From NCBI GenBank assembly GCA_964492715.1, contig CAZBLK010000013.1, forward strand, positions 8,073 to 72,072: 64,000 nt of DNA. The letters are read 5' to 3'. The notes under the pieces are model-generated. The model ran no database searches. It saw nothing but the letters and a program-made list of their open reading frames with translations, and was not told the DNA's origin. Position numbers and translations under genes: made by a program. This document shows, piece after piece, positions 24,329-33,444 of the stretch. The stretch comes from CAZBLK01 sp964492715 (GTDB taxonomy: Bacteria > Bacillota > Clostridia > Lachnospirales > WRBF01). How positions within the stretch are numbered: position 1 is the stretch's first letter; every line of letters starts with the position of its first letter.

Positions 24329-25099
24329 ATGTACTTTGACGGAACTTACTATAAGCATCAAAAAGACGGGTATACAATTTGTTTTATTCCAGGAATTGCA
24401 AGTGACAGCAATTTTATACAAGTTATTACAAATGATTTTTCGGCTAACTATAAGTTTGAAAACTGCAAGTTTTCAAAAAAGGGAATTAAAATAAACTTGC
24501 CTGACATTTACGGCGAAGTTAAATACAGCCACCTTACGCCAATTAAGTATGACATTATGGGGCCGTTTTCGCTTTTTAATATGGAGTGCAGGCACGAAAT
24601 TGTAAGTATGCACCACAGGCTTAGTGGTAAGCTTGTGGTGCAAGGGAAAGAAATTGACCTTTCTGGCGGAGTAGGGTATATTGAAAAAGACAGCGGTCGT
24701 TCATTTCCAAAAAAATATTTGTGGGTGCATAGCAACGACTTTAAGGAAAAATGTAGTATCATGGTTTCCATTGCTACGATTCCGTTTTATTTTGTAAATT
24801 TTATGGGCTGCATTTGTGTTGTAGTTTACGGCGGAAAGGAATATCGCTTTGCAACTTATTTGGGCGTCAAAATTATTTGGTATTCGGAAAAAAGAATTGT
24901 TTTGAAACAGGGCAAACACAAATTAGTAATTGATGTTTTAAAAAATGAAGGTCACAAGCTTTTTGCGCCCAAAGACGGGATTATGAAAAACATAATTAGG
25001 GAAAGCAACAATGCAGAAGCAGTCTTTAGGCTTTACGAAAACAAACAGCTAGTGTTTAGCTTAAAAAGCTGCAACACTAGCTTTGAGTATAATATGTAG
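24329..25099 (+). CDS. tocopherol cyclase-like protein
   Basis: A 256-residue protein resembling the bacterial branch of the tocopherol-cyclase-like family (PF14249). The signature GGVGYIEKDSGRSFPKKYLWVHSNDF is close to the family pattern GxGYxExxxGxSFPxxYxWxQxNxF. The rest is beta-rich as expected of this lipocalin-like fold. Bacteria such as this do not make tocopherol, so the substrate is unknown. AGGTGATT lies before the ATG. It is a single gene followed by a hairpin. Confidence 0.8.
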   Translation: MYFDGTYYKHQKDGYTICFIPGIASDSNFIQVITNDFSANYKFENCKFSKKGIKINLPDIYGEVKYSHLTPIKYDIMGPFSLFNMECRHEIVSMHHRLSGKLVVQGKEIDLSGGVGYIEKDSGRSFPKKYLWVHSNDFKEKCSIMVSIATIPFYFVNFMGCICVVVYGGKEYRFATYLGVKIIWYSEKRIVLKQGKHKLVIDVLKNEGHKLFAPKDGIMKNIIRESNNAEAVFRLYENKQLVFSLKSCNTSFEYNM

Positions 25100-25104
25100 G
25101 GTTT

Positions 25105-25127
25105 CCCCCTGCACACTAGGCAGGGGG
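25105..25127. terminator. hairpin between converging genes
   Basis: CCCCCTGC and GCAGGGGG enclose 7 bases. No T-run follows on either strand, but the position between converging genes suggests termination in both directions. Confidence 0.55.
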
Positions 25128-25138
25128 ATTAACAAGTT

Positions 25139-27298
25139 TTATTCATAACTAATTCCTATAAAGTCCCTGTCGGGAAAGCTCAAGGATACTGTTTTTTTAG
25201 TACCGTTTACTTGAAAAACGACATCAACTATACCGTAAGCTGTGTTATACGGAACTTGTTTCAATTCTCCGTTCACTCTTTTTATTGCAAGCCCGTTGCC
25301 TTTTAAATCCAGTGTAATAGAAGAACCGCTAAGGTCAACATCTTTATCATAAAAAATCGCTTTTGCTGCGTCTATCCACTTGCTGCTGTTGCCCAAAATA
25401 ATTTTTGCTTCTTCCTCTGTAATTGACATTGTATTTTTACCATCTAAAGAAGTTTTGCAAGATGTAATCTCTTTGCTTTTTCCGTTTATGCCTACAGCAT
25501 ATTCAGAAAAACTTTCGCCGTTTGCACGCATGGTACGTGCTCGGTATGGTCTAAACACCACTTGCATTAACGTGCCAGCAATTGAGTCAGTTTTAGGTTC
25601 TACAAATACTGTCGCATAAACATCACTTACATAGCCTGAAACGTCTACATCAAACACTTTTAGAACTTCTTCCTTCGCCATTAAAACAGCTTCTTCGTTT
25701 GTAACATTTAATTCTGGTTTTTCTGTAGGCTTTGGTAAATCTTCATTTTCCAAGTTGCGTAAATCTATAACATAGTTTACTTTAGCCGCCCAGTCAATGT
25801 GCTGCAAAAGTTCTTCGTCTGTAAGTTGTCTGTCTGGGTAGTGATAAGTGTCTGTTGTTATGTCGAGGTAAAATTCTGCATCTGGTGTAGTTGAAAGAGG
25901 TGTTTTTGGTCTTACACCGTCAAGCTCGTAGCTGTCCAAAAGAATTAAGCGTCTGTTCGTTTCTTCTTTTGTAAGCTCTCTTGTTTCAATTGAAGCATTA
26001 TGCTTCATGCTGTTTAAATTGTCCAAATAATTGTTTAAAACTTTAATTTCGTCGGCTGTAATTGCTTCTGCCAAATATTCATCTAGTTTATTTCTAATTT
26101 CTACGTTTGACTTTATGTCATCTTTATGTTCCGTTAAAACTGGAGGTTCGCTAACTTGCAAACTAGCTGCTTCGGTTTCTTCTGCGGCTTCTGTGGGTTT
26201 TGTTCTCTGCTCCGTACCAACCGAAATTTCAGTTATCAGCTCAGGCGGTTCTGTTTCAACTTGTTCTGCGGTTTTGGCGTTAATAGATTTTAGCCCAAAA
26301 AAGTTCGCTGAAACAATTAAAATTGCTACTGCAACAATGCTAATTGCAACCCTTTTATACTTTTTACTGTTCATAATTATGCTAATCCTCCTTTTTAGAA
26401 TATTTTTGCTGCTTCCGCTTTCAGCAAGCCCAACATAAAATTGCGGTTTATGTAAGCTTGAGGCAACTTGCATTATAAGCATTTTTCCATATTCTTTTTT
26501 TACTTCTCCGTCCATTGTCCTAGTAACAGTTTCGTCGCAAGCGTATTCGCACGCTTCGTTTATTTGTTTTACTGCTAAATAAACAATTGGGTTAAACCAG
26601 TGCACAACGTTTACAAAAAGAGCAAGCGTTTTGTAAGCAATGTCCCCACGGAAGACATGTGTAAGCTCATGTTCAAAAATCATTTCAAGGTCGGCTTTTT
26701 TGTACGCCTTTTCTGGCAAAATTATTGCTGGTTTAAACAAGCCAACTAGCATTGGAAAGCTGGCTGCTGGGCTTTTTAACAATTTAATTTTCTTATTAAC
26801 ACCTTTTGAACTGCACTTTTCTGTAAAAATATTAATTGTTTCGGCTTCTTCAATTACTGTTGTGCTGTTAAGTAGCCTTTTTCTAAATACATAATATTGA
26901 ACAAAAAAGTATGCGCCGATAAGTACAAAGCCTAGTGAATACGCAATTAACAAAACATCTTTTATTTGTACGTTTAGTTTTTTGGGAACGATTGCACCGA
27001 TTGAGTCACTTGTAAAGCTCGTAGAAATAGGTGCTTCAGAAATATCAAGTGAAAAATACTTATCTGGAATTTCTATAGCAGCATAATGGGCAGGTGAACT
27101 ACTTATATTTTGTTCAACAGTTCTTTTTGAATACTGAAAAATGTCAATTTTGTATGGAATGCAAAGCACTACCAAAACCAAAACCCATGAGTAGTAATAC
27201 CAAACACCGCCATACTTTTTTACAAGCACTGGCTTAAACAAAGTTAAAAGCAGTGTAAAAACACTTCCTAAAGCTGTCATGTAAAGGAGATACTGCAT
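25139..27298 (-). CDS. BlaR1/MecR1-type M56 membrane metallopeptidase with a novel C-terminal sensor region
   Basis: The N-terminal 310 residues hold membrane helices and an M56 zinc-peptidase site (FEHELTHVFRGD; later EACEYACDE). In the BlaR1 scheme a signal activates this peptidase, which cleaves the BlaI-type repressor. After a further helix (about 320-340) comes a Glu/Thr-rich linker and an outside region of about 300 residues. That region does not look like the penicillin-binding sensor of BlaR1; parts resemble PepSY-like folds (NEEAVLMAKEEVLKVF, ITEEEAKIIL). So the signal is probably not a beta-lactam. It lies 1 base after the repressor gene's stop and is presumably co-transcribed. Confidence 0.85.
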   Translation of the reverse strand: MQYLLYMTALGSVFTLLLTLFKPVLVKKYGGVWYYYSWVLVLVVLCIPYKIDIFQYSKRTVEQNISSSPAHYAAIEIPDKYFSLDISEAPISTSFTSDSIGAIVPKKLNVQIKDVLLIAYSLGFVLIGAYFFVQYYVFRKRLLNSTTVIEEAETINIFTEKCSSKGVNKKIKLLKSPAASFPMLVGLFKPAIILPEKAYKKADLEMIFEHELTHVFRGDIAYKTLALFVNVVHWFNPIVYLAVKQINEACEYACDETVTRTMDGEVKKEYGKMLIMQVASSLHKPQFYVGLAESGSSKNILKRRISIIMNSKKYKRVAISIVAVAILIVSANFFGLKSINAKTAEQVETEPPELITEISVGTEQRTKPTEAAEETEAASLQVSEPPVLTEHKDDIKSNVEIRNKLDEYLAEAITADEIKVLNNYLDNLNSMKHNASIETRELTKEETNRRLILLDSYELDGVRPKTPLSTTPDAEFYLDITTDTYHYPDRQLTDEELLQHIDWAAKVNYVIDLRNLENEDLPKPTEKPELNVTNEEAVLMAKEEVLKVFDVDVSGYVSDVYATVFVEPKTDSIAGTLMQVVFRPYRARTMRANGESFSEYAVGINGKSKEITSCKTSLDGKNTMSITEEEAKIILGNSSKWIDAAKAIFYDKDVDLSGSSITLDLKGNGLAIKRVNGELKQVPYNTAYGIVDVVFQVNGTKKTVSLSFPDRDFIGISYE

Positions 27299-27299
27299 T

Positions 27300-27665
27300 T
27301 TACACCTCCCCAGAATTTAGCAATTCTTTAAGTTCGTCAATGTCGCCTTGAGTAAGCTCGCCACCGTCATACAGCGCTGCAAAAAAGTTTTTTACCGACC
27401 CTTGGTGAACTTCTGAAAGAAAGTCTACTGTGCAAAGCTTTTTGTATTCGGCTTTTGAAATTAGCTGGCAAAATGTTTGGCTTCTTCCGTTTTTTCCTAC
27501 TGCCAAAAAACCTTTTTCTACAAGTCTTGAAAGTAGGGTAAGGACAGTTGTAGTTTTCCATTTGCTTTGTGGAAGTGCAGACATAATTTGCTTTGCGCTA
27601 AGTGGGCTTTTCGACTTCCAAATAATTTCCATAATGCTCATTTCGGCTGATGTAATTTTGTTCAT
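27300..27665 (-). CDS. blaI: BlaI/MecI-family repressor
   Basis: A 121-residue winged-helix repressor with the family features: TSAEMSIMEIIWKSKSPLSAKQI, TTVLTLLSRLVEKGFL (recognition helix) and a C-terminal dimerisation part (GELTQGDIDELKELL). It precedes the M56 peptidase gene, its expected antagonist. Two palindromes of the BlaI operator type lie 17-55 bp upstream of its start, so autoregulation is likely. The ATG at 27665 follows GGAAG. Confidence 0.92.
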   Translation of the reverse strand: MNKITSAEMSIMEIIWKSKSPLSAKQIMSALPQSKWKTTTVLTLLSRLVEKGFLAVGKNGRSQTFCQLISKAEYKKLCTVDFLSEVHQGSVKNFFAALYDGGELTQGDIDELKELLNSGEV

Positions 27666-27682
27666 TTTATCACTTCCTTTTT

Positions 27683-27720
27683 CTACATGTTGTAGTATGA
27701 ATTTATTCTACACCATGTAG
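27683..27720. promoter_or_regulatory. two BlaI-type operators
   Basis: CTACATGTTGTAG (27683-27695) and CTACACCATGTAG (27708-27720) both fit the TACAnnTGTA-type dyad bound by BlaI/MecI repressors. Their centres are 25 bp apart, upstream of the repressor gene. Confidence 0.8.
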
Positions 27721-27742
27721 AAACACTTGTCAACAACAAAAT

Positions 27743-27770
27743 AAAAGAGTTAAGCCAAAAAGCTTAACCC
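27743..27770 (-). terminator. terminator of the TIGR04086 gene
   Basis: On the minus strand GGGGTTAAGC and GCTTAACTC enclose 6 bases and are followed by TTTTATTTT. Confidence 0.8.
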
Positions 27771-27787
27771 CTAAAATTTTGTAAAAA

Positions 27788-28195
27788 CTACTTCTTTAAA
27801 TTAATTCCAATTACTCCGCCAAGCCCGCCGCCAGCAACTGACAAAACCAAAAGCGTAATTGTGCGTGAATCAAACGTGAAGCCTTTGTTTACCCAAAAGC
27901 CTATAGCCGCCAAAATAACCGCATAAATTACCCCAGCAATTATTCCCCAAAGCCAGCCCTTGCTTTCTGCGCCCTTTGCTGCGTCAAAGCCTGCAACAAT
28001 TACAGAAGCAAGGCTAGTAAGCGTAACGACCATTGGCATACTGCTGTCAGAAAAAGATGAATATGTAATTAGCAAAGAGTAACCTATAAAAACGATGCAG
28101 GTTATGGCGTAAGCGGCAGCAATTCCAGACACAAGCGCTGACACTTGTGAAGTTTTGTTCTCCGTAACGACAGTTTTTTTCGATTCTGCTTTCAT
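27788..28195 (-). CDS. TIGR04086-family membrane protein
   Basis: A 135-residue membrane protein with four hydrophobic helices after a basic N-terminus. Glycine-rich AGFDAAKGAESKGWLWGIIAGVIYAVIL and VAGGGLGGVIGINLKK match the TIGR04086 family, which is widespread in Clostridia and has no known function. A GGAGG site precedes the ATG. It is a single gene with its own terminator. Confidence 0.8.
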   Translation of the reverse strand: MKAESKKTVVTENKTSQVSALVSGIAAAYAITCIVFIGYSLLITYSSFSDSSMPMVVTLTSLASVIVAGFDAAKGAESKGWLWGIIAGVIYAVILAAIGFWVNKGFTFDSRTITLLVLSVAGGGLGGVIGINLKK

Positions 28196-28277
28196 AAATA
28201 AACCTCCACATTTAATGATATAGCATATTTAACATTTTACTGTGGCATGGTCTAATTTATGAATAATTTTTACATAT

Positions 28278-29732
28278 TTATTGCTGTTCTTCCGTTGGTT
28301 GAATTACTGCATTGCCAGAACCTAAAAAGCTGTTTAAAACAGCCTGCAAATCAACACCTGTAGATTCTTTCAAGCCGTCTGTAACTTGTGTAACAGTTTT
28401 CATAATGTCCTTTGTAAGCTTTGCGGAATTGCCTTCGCCGTACATAGTAATTCTATCAACTTTAGAAAGAGGTTCTGCTGCGTTTTTAACAACGTCAGGC
28501 AATGCGTTAAAGTACATTTCGAGAATTGCGGCACGCCCCATTTTTGTCATAGCTTCGGCTTTTTTCTCAATACCTTCTGCTTCGGCAAGCGCCTTTGCTT
28601 TTACAGCATCTGCTTCCGCAAGACCCTTCATACGTATACCTTCGGCTTCTTGTTCCTTTGCAAATTTGTCAGCTTCTGCCTTAAACTTTAAAGCTTGCGC
28701 TTCTTGCTCTACTTCATATTTCTTTGCTTCGGCGTCTCTTTGACGCTCGTAAAGCTCGGCATCAGCTTGTTGCTGCCGTGCAAACCTGTCGGCTTCTGCC
28801 CTTTTCTTTATTTGTGCATCAAGTGATTTTTCCATTACTTCCGCTTCTTTTTGCTTTAGCAAAATTTCTTTTTCTTGCTTGGCAATGTTTGCTTCCGCTG
28901 TGCTAATTTCAATTGTTTTACGCTGTTCTTCTTCTTGAATTTTATAAGCTGCATCGGCCTCTGCTTGCTTTATGTCTGCAACCTTTTTAAGCTCTGCCTT
29001 TTTAATTTCAAGCTCAGTGTTTTTCATTGCAATTTCACGCTCGGCGTTTACTTGTGCATCGTTTGCTTCTTTCATAGCTTGGGCTCTTGCCTTTGCAATT
29101 TCCTTTTCGCTTTCTGCTTTAGAAATTGCAGCGTTTTTTTGTATTTTAACAATGTTGTCAACGCCCAAGTTTTCAATTACGCCGTTGCTGTCTACAAAAT
29201 TTTGTACGTTAAAGCTTACAATGTCTAAGCCCATAGAAGCTAAATCAGGCTCTGCGTTTTCTTTTACAAGGGTTGCAAACTTTTGCCTGTCGGAAACCAT
29301 TTCCTCCAAGTTCATTTTGCCGACAATCTCACGCATGTTACCTTCAAGAACTTCACGAGCAACTTGTGCTATGTACTCTACAGGTTTGTTCAAAAAGTTT
29401 TGTGCAGCAAGCTGTAGTTTTTCTGTAGAATCACTAATTTTTACGTTAACAGCAGCGTCAACTTTTATGTTTATGTAGTCTGCTGTAGGCACTGCATTTG
29501 ATGTTTTTACGTCAATTGGAATAAGCTGTAAATTAAGTTCATCTTTCTTTTCAAAAAATGGAATTTTAATTCCTGCTTTACCAATTAAAACTTTTGGCTT
29601 TTTTCTAAGCCCAGAAATGATAAATGCGGTATCTGGTGAGGCTTTAACATATCCGCTTGCTAAAATAAGCAAAGCGACTAATGCTAGTACAATAGAAATA
29701 ATAATTCCAATGTTGTCCACAATAATGCCCAT
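28278..29732 (-). CDS. flotillin-like SPFH/Band 7 protein
   Basis: A membrane-organising scaffold protein. Residues 5-27 form a membrane helix, about 30-200 the SPFH domain (PDTAFIISGLRKKPKVLIGKAGIKIPF), and 200-420 a long coiled coil rich in Ala-Glu-Lys heptads (AEADAVKAKALAEAEGIEKKAEA). The C-terminal 60 residues are a short tail. At 484 residues it resembles FloT/YuaG more than the shorter FloA. GAGGGGG precedes the ATG. In other Firmicutes flotillins mark functional membrane microdomains and affect sporulation signalling. Confidence 0.9.
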   Translation of the reverse strand: MGIIVDNIGIIISIVLALVALLILASGYVKASPDTAFIISGLRKKPKVLIGKAGIKIPFFEKKDELNLQLIPIDVKTSNAVPTADYINIKVDAAVNVKISDSTEKLQLAAQNFLNKPVEYIAQVAREVLEGNMREIVGKMNLEEMVSDRQKFATLVKENAEPDLASMGLDIVSFNVQNFVDSNGVIENLGVDNIVKIQKNAAISKAESEKEIAKARAQAMKEANDAQVNAEREIAMKNTELEIKKAELKKVADIKQAEADAAYKIQEEEQRKTIEISTAEANIAKQEKEILLKQKEAEVMEKSLDAQIKKRAEADRFARQQQADAELYERQRDAEAKKYEVEQEAQALKFKAEADKFAKEQEAEGIRMKGLAEADAVKAKALAEAEGIEKKAEAMTKMGRAAILEMYFNALPDVVKNAAEPLSKVDRITMYGEGNSAKLTKDIMKTVTQVTDGLKESTGVDLQAVLNSFLGSGNAVIQPTEEQQ

Positions 29733-29787
29733 AAATAAAACCCCCTCATTTTTAATAAGCTTGAACTAAAAATTAGCACATAGCAAA

Positions 29788-29812
29788 TTTCCCCCACCAA
29801 AGGCGAGGGAAA
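29788..29812 (-). terminator. hairpin upstream of the flotillin-rocD gap, likely terminator of flotillin
   Basis: TTTCCCTCGCC and GGTGGGGGAAA pair around TTT on the minus strand, followed by TTTG. It lies between the flotillin start and the end of the arginine operon, so it more likely acts as a shared boundary. Reading direction is uncertain. Confidence 0.45.
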
Positions 29813-29844
29813 GCTATCAAACTTAATATAATGTTAACAAAATA

Positions 29845-31041
29845 TTATTCATTAGTCAATGCTTTTTTAATAGCAACCATAGCTTCGTCAATTTCTTCAT
29901 ATGTAATGGTTACAGGTGGAGCAAAGCGAATTGTTCTTTCATGGGTTTCTTTTGCCAAAACGCCGCTGTGAATAAGCTCGTAAACGTAGTCGGCAGCATC
30001 TCTGTTAAACTCAACGCCAATCAAAAGCCCTTTGCCTCTAATGTCAACAATTTCATCATTTTTAATTTCTCTAAGTTTTGACATAAAGTAGTTGCCTTTT
30101 TCTTCTGCCATTTGTGGGTAATTGTCACGAACAAGAATTTCCATAGCTTTAACAGCAACTGCACATGAAAGTGGGTTGCCGCCGAAAGTTGAACCATGAG
30201 AGCCAGGCTCGAAAACGCCTAAAATGTCGCTGTTTGCAGCAACAGCAGAAACTGGCATTACACCGCCGCCCAAAGCTTTGCCCAAAACGTACATGTCTGG
30301 CTCAATACCTTCATGCTGGCAAGCAAACATTTTTCCAGTTCGTGCAAACCCTGTTTGAACTTCGTCTGCAATGAAAAGAACGTTGTTGTCCTTGCAAACT
30401 TGCAAAGCTTCCTTTAAAAACCCTTCTGGCGGAACAATTATGCCAGCTTCACCTTGGATTGGCTCAATTAAAAACGCACAAGTGTTTGGGTTTATAGCAG
30501 CTTTTAAAGCTTCTAAGTCGCCGTAAGGAATTACAACAAAGCCTGGAGTATAAGGGCCGTAAGCTCTTTTTGCCCCTGGGTCTGTGCTCATGGAAACAAT
30601 TGAAATTGTTCTTCCGTGGAAGTTGTTTTCGCAAACGACAATTTCTTGTTTGCCGTCTTCAATGCCTTTTACGTCAACAGCCCAGCGGCGAGCAGTTTTT
30701 AAAGCTGTTTCAACAGCTTCTGCGCCTGTGTTCATAGGCAACGCCATGTTTTTTCCTGTTAAAGCGCAAAGCTTCTCATAAAAGTCGCACAAAACGTTGT
30801 TGTGGAAAGCTCTTGAAGTTAAAGTAACTTTGTCAAGCTGGTCTTTTGCAGCTTGAATAATTTCGGGGTGCCTATGCCCAAAGTTTAAAGCCGAATATGC
30901 GCTTAACATATCAAAAAACTTTTCGCCTTCAGGGTTGTATGCAATTGTACCTTCGGCACGCTCGAAAACAACTTCCTTTGGTTTGTAGTTGTGTGCGCCG
31001 TATTTATCTGTTTTTTCAATAACTTGCTTTGATGTTAACAT
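29845..31041 (-). CDS. rocD: ornithine aminotransferase
   Basis: Transfers the delta-amino group of ornithine to 2-oxoglutarate, giving glutamate semialdehyde, with PLP. Length 398 matches RocD. Seen: NTGAEAVETALKTARRW, NNFHGRTISIVSMSTD, LIEPIQGEAGIIVPPEG, DEVQTGFARTGKMFA and the PLP lysine in VLGKALGGGVMPVSA. GAGGG precedes the ATG. It is the last gene of arcA-arcB-rocD, so the operon routes arginine through ornithine towards glutamate or proline. Confidence 0.95.
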   Translation of the reverse strand: MLTSKQVIEKTDKYGAHNYKPKEVVFERAEGTIAYNPEGEKFFDMLSAYSALNFGHRHPEIIQAAKDQLDKVTLTSRAFHNNVLCDFYEKLCALTGKNMALPMNTGAEAVETALKTARRWAVDVKGIEDGKQEIVVCENNFHGRTISIVSMSTDPGAKRAYGPYTPGFVVIPYGDLEALKAAINPNTCAFLIEPIQGEAGIIVPPEGFLKEALQVCKDNNVLFIADEVQTGFARTGKMFACQHEGIEPDMYVLGKALGGGVMPVSAVAANSDILGVFEPGSHGSTFGGNPLSCAVAVKAMEILVRDNYPQMAEEKGNYFMSKLREIKNDEIVDIRGKGLLIGVEFNRDAADYVYELIHSGVLAKETHERTIRFAPPVTITYEEIDEAMVAIKKALTNE

Positions 31042-31066
31042 GGTTTCCCTCCATAATAAATAAAAA

Positions 31067-32059
31067 TTAAATAGTTGCTACAATTACAGCTTTAATTGTG
31101 TGCATTCTGTTTTCCGCTTCGTCAAAAACAATTGAATGTCTGCTTCTGAAAACTTCGTCTGTTACTTCCCTAATGTCAATGCCTTTTTCAATAAACTCTT
31201 TCGCCATTTTTGTTTCAAAGTCGTGGAACGCTGGCAAACAGTGCAAAAACTTTACGTCTTCGTTGCCTGTCTTTTTAAGAAGCTCCATAGTAACTTTGTA
31301 AGGTGTCAAAAGCTTAACTCTGTCTGGAATTTGGTCTTCCTCGCCCATAGAAGCCCATACATCTGTGTAAATAACATCTGCGCCTTTTACCGCTTCAACG
31401 TCGTCAGTAATTTCAATTACTGCACCTGTTTCACTTGCAACGTTTTGCACTTTTTCAAGCACTTCTTTGTTAAGCTCGTCAGCCATTGACTTTGGCCCTA
31501 AAGCAACATAGTGCATTCCCATTTTAGCGCAGCCGTACATCCAAGCGTAAGACATGTTGTTTCTAATGTCACCAGCAAAAACAACTTTAACTTTGTTAAG
31601 CGGTTTTTTAATGTGTTCTTCTATTGTAAGAAGGTCCGCTAAAATTTGAGTAGGGTGGTCGATGTCTGTAAGCCCGTTCCAAACAGGAACACCGGAATAC
31701 TTCGCTAAATCTTCCACAACTTCTTGCTTGTACCCTCTATATTCTATGCCGTCATAAAACCTGCCAAGAACTTTTGCAGAGTCTTCCAAAGATTCTTTTT
31801 TACCCATTTGTGAACTAGAAGAATCCAAGAAAGTAACGTGTGCGCCTTCTTCTAACGCAGCAACTTCAAAAGCACACCTTGTTCTAGTTGAAGTCTTTTC
31901 AAAAAGCAAAACTATATTTTTGCCCTTTAACACATAGTTGTAAATGCCTGCACGCTTTTTTGCCTTTAAATCGTGCGAAAGGTCAAGCAAGTAGCGAATT
32001 TCTGCCGGAGTAAAGTCCATAAGTGTTAAAAAGCTTCTTCCTTTTAGGTTAACTGCCAT
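31067..32059 (-). CDS. arcB: ornithine carbamoyltransferase (catabolic context)
   Basis: Interconverts citrulline plus phosphate with ornithine plus carbamoyl phosphate. The 330 residues carry the carbamoyl-phosphate motif STRTRCAFEVA, YRGYKQ, HPTQILADLLT and the ornithine-binding HCLPAFHD. The ATG at 32059 follows TTTGGAGG; an upstream frame adds 15 residues without a ribosome site. Its place between arginine deiminase and ornithine aminotransferase argues for the catabolic direction. The anabolic ArgF has the same signature, so only context separates them. Confidence 0.94.
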   Translation of the reverse strand: MAVNLKGRSFLTLMDFTPAEIRYLLDLSHDLKAKKRAGIYNYVLKGKNIVLLFEKTSTRTRCAFEVAALEEGAHVTFLDSSSSQMGKKESLEDSAKVLGRFYDGIEYRGYKQEVVEDLAKYSGVPVWNGLTDIDHPTQILADLLTIEEHIKKPLNKVKVVFAGDIRNNMSYAWMYGCAKMGMHYVALGPKSMADELNKEVLEKVQNVASETGAVIEITDDVEAVKGADVIYTDVWASMGEEDQIPDRVKLLTPYKVTMELLKKTGNEDVKFLHCLPAFHDFETKMAKEFIEKGIDIREVTDEVFRSRHSIVFDEAENRMHTIKAVIVATI

Positions 32060-32098
32060 TTTGTTGTCCTCCAAAATTAAATAATATATTATGTTGTA

Positions 32099-32126
32099 AA
32101 TCAAGAGTATCCAAATCCTCTTGATT
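32099..32126 (-). promoter_or_regulatory. intercistronic hairpin between arcA and arcB
   Basis: AATCAAGAG and CTCTTGATT enclose 10 bases. There is no T-run, so RNA processing or message stability is more likely than termination. The role is not proven. Confidence 0.5.
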
Positions 32127-32136
32127 GGTGTTTATA

Positions 32137-33351
32137 TCATTCACGAACAAGCCCCATACTCATGCAGCGAGGTCCGCCCCTGCCACGTGAAAGCTCTGAG
32201 CTTGGCATAACGTGAATTTTTAAACCATTTTCTACGAGTATTTTGTTTGTAACGTAGTTTCTTGAATAAACAAGAACTTCGCCAGGTGCAATGGCAAGTG
32301 TGTTTGTGCCGTCGTTCCATTGTTCCCTTGCGGCATCAACTACGCTTTCACCGCCACACTTTATAAGCGTAACGTTATCAAGGTTTAGGTGCTTCTTTAA
32401 AATGTCTTCAAGAGCGCCGCATTCTTGCTTTATAATAAGTTGTTTTTCTTCGTTTTTTTGTAGTACAAAAACATTAATTGCTTTTTGAATGTTTGGGTGA
32501 ATTGTAAATTTGTCCTTATCAACCATTGTGAAAACAGTGTCAAGGTGCATAAACGTCCTAAATTTTGGTATGTCGATAGCTAGAACTTTTGTGAAGCCTG
32601 TTCCTTCCCACAAAAGCTTTTTGGCAAACGCTTCAATGGCGTTTGGGTGGGTTCTTTCTGAAATGCCGACTGCTACAGTTTCGCTGTTTAAAACAAGAAT
32701 GTCGCCGCCTTCAAGAGGGTATTCCTCTGTTCTGTCGTACCAATGTGGACTGTCTTTAAAATCTTTGTGGTTAGCAAATATGTACTTTGCAAAAAGTGTT
32801 TCTCTGTTTCGTGTAATGGTAAGCATTTTGTGAATAGAAACGCCGCCGCCTATAACAGCAAATGGGTCACGTGTAAAGTAAAGGTTTGGCATTGGGTCGA
32901 TAATAAAAGGATATTCGTCGTCCAAGTAGTCTGTAAGGCTAATTTTTGCAAACGATTGAATTTCCGACTTTCTTATTCCTTCAATCATTTTAGAAATCAT
33001 TTCACGCAGAGGGTACGCCTTAAAATATTCTTTTAAAACTTCGGTTTTTCTGCTGCTTTTAATGCCAGCTTCAAAAACAAAGTCTTCAATAAACTGGTCT
33101 TTAACACCTTCATCAAAAAGTGACTGTTCAACCAAGTCAACCAAATAAAAAACTTCCGCTCCGTTGTTCCTTAAAATTTCAGCAAAAGCGTCATGCTCCT
33201 TTTGTGCAATTTCTAAATAAGGAATATCATCAAATAACAGCCTTTCAAGGTATGCTGGCATAAGGTTTTCAAGCTCTTTGCCTGGCCTGTGCAAAAGAAC
33301 TTTTTTAAGCCTGCCAATTTCTGAACTGATGTTCATTACATTGCTACTCAT
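32137..33351 (-). CDS. arcA: arginine deiminase
   Basis: Hydrolyses arginine to citrulline and ammonia, the first step of the ADI pathway. The 404 residues match ArcA in length. Seen: LKKVLLHRPGKELENL, the FTRDPFA and EGGDILVLN acidic motifs, the catalytic His in FMHLDTVFTMVD and the nucleophilic Cys in RGRGGPRCMSMGL. It leads an operon with arcB and rocD. No carbamate kinase (arcC) or arginine/ornithine antiporter (arcD) is present nearby. AGGGGG precedes the ATG. Confidence 0.97.
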   Translation of the reverse strand: MSSNVMNISSEIGRLKKVLLHRPGKELENLMPAYLERLLFDDIPYLEIAQKEHDAFAEILRNNGAEVFYLVDLVEQSLFDEGVKDQFIEDFVFEAGIKSSRKTEVLKEYFKAYPLREMISKMIEGIRKSEIQSFAKISLTDYLDDEYPFIIDPMPNLYFTRDPFAVIGGGVSIHKMLTITRNRETLFAKYIFANHKDFKDSPHWYDRTEEYPLEGGDILVLNSETVAVGISERTHPNAIEAFAKKLLWEGTGFTKVLAIDIPKFRTFMHLDTVFTMVDKDKFTIHPNIQKAINVFVLQKNEEKQLIIKQECGALEDILKKHLNLDNVTLIKCGGESVVDAAREQWNDGTNTLAIAPGEVLVYSRNYVTNKILVENGLKIHVMPSSELSRGRGGPRCMSMGLVRE

Positions 33352-33376
33352 ACAATCCCCCTGTCTGTTTACTTGC

Positions 33377-33444
33377 TATAGCAATTCCAACTTTCAATTA
33401 TATTAGCATATAGTATACAATGTCAATTGAAAATTTAATTGCTA
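33377..33444. repeat. shortened family A repeat
   Basis: TATAGCAATTCC to TTTAATTGCTA, about 68 bp. The core keeps only ATTATATTAGC and TACAATGTCAATTG. The remaining sequence to 33740 is AT-rich and holds nothing further that I can support. Confidence 0.65.

Noticed and set aside
28312..29478. Plus-strand frames of 143, 117 and 168 codons
   Set aside because: They are mirror frames of the Ala/Glu/Lys-rich coiled coil of the flotillin-like gene.
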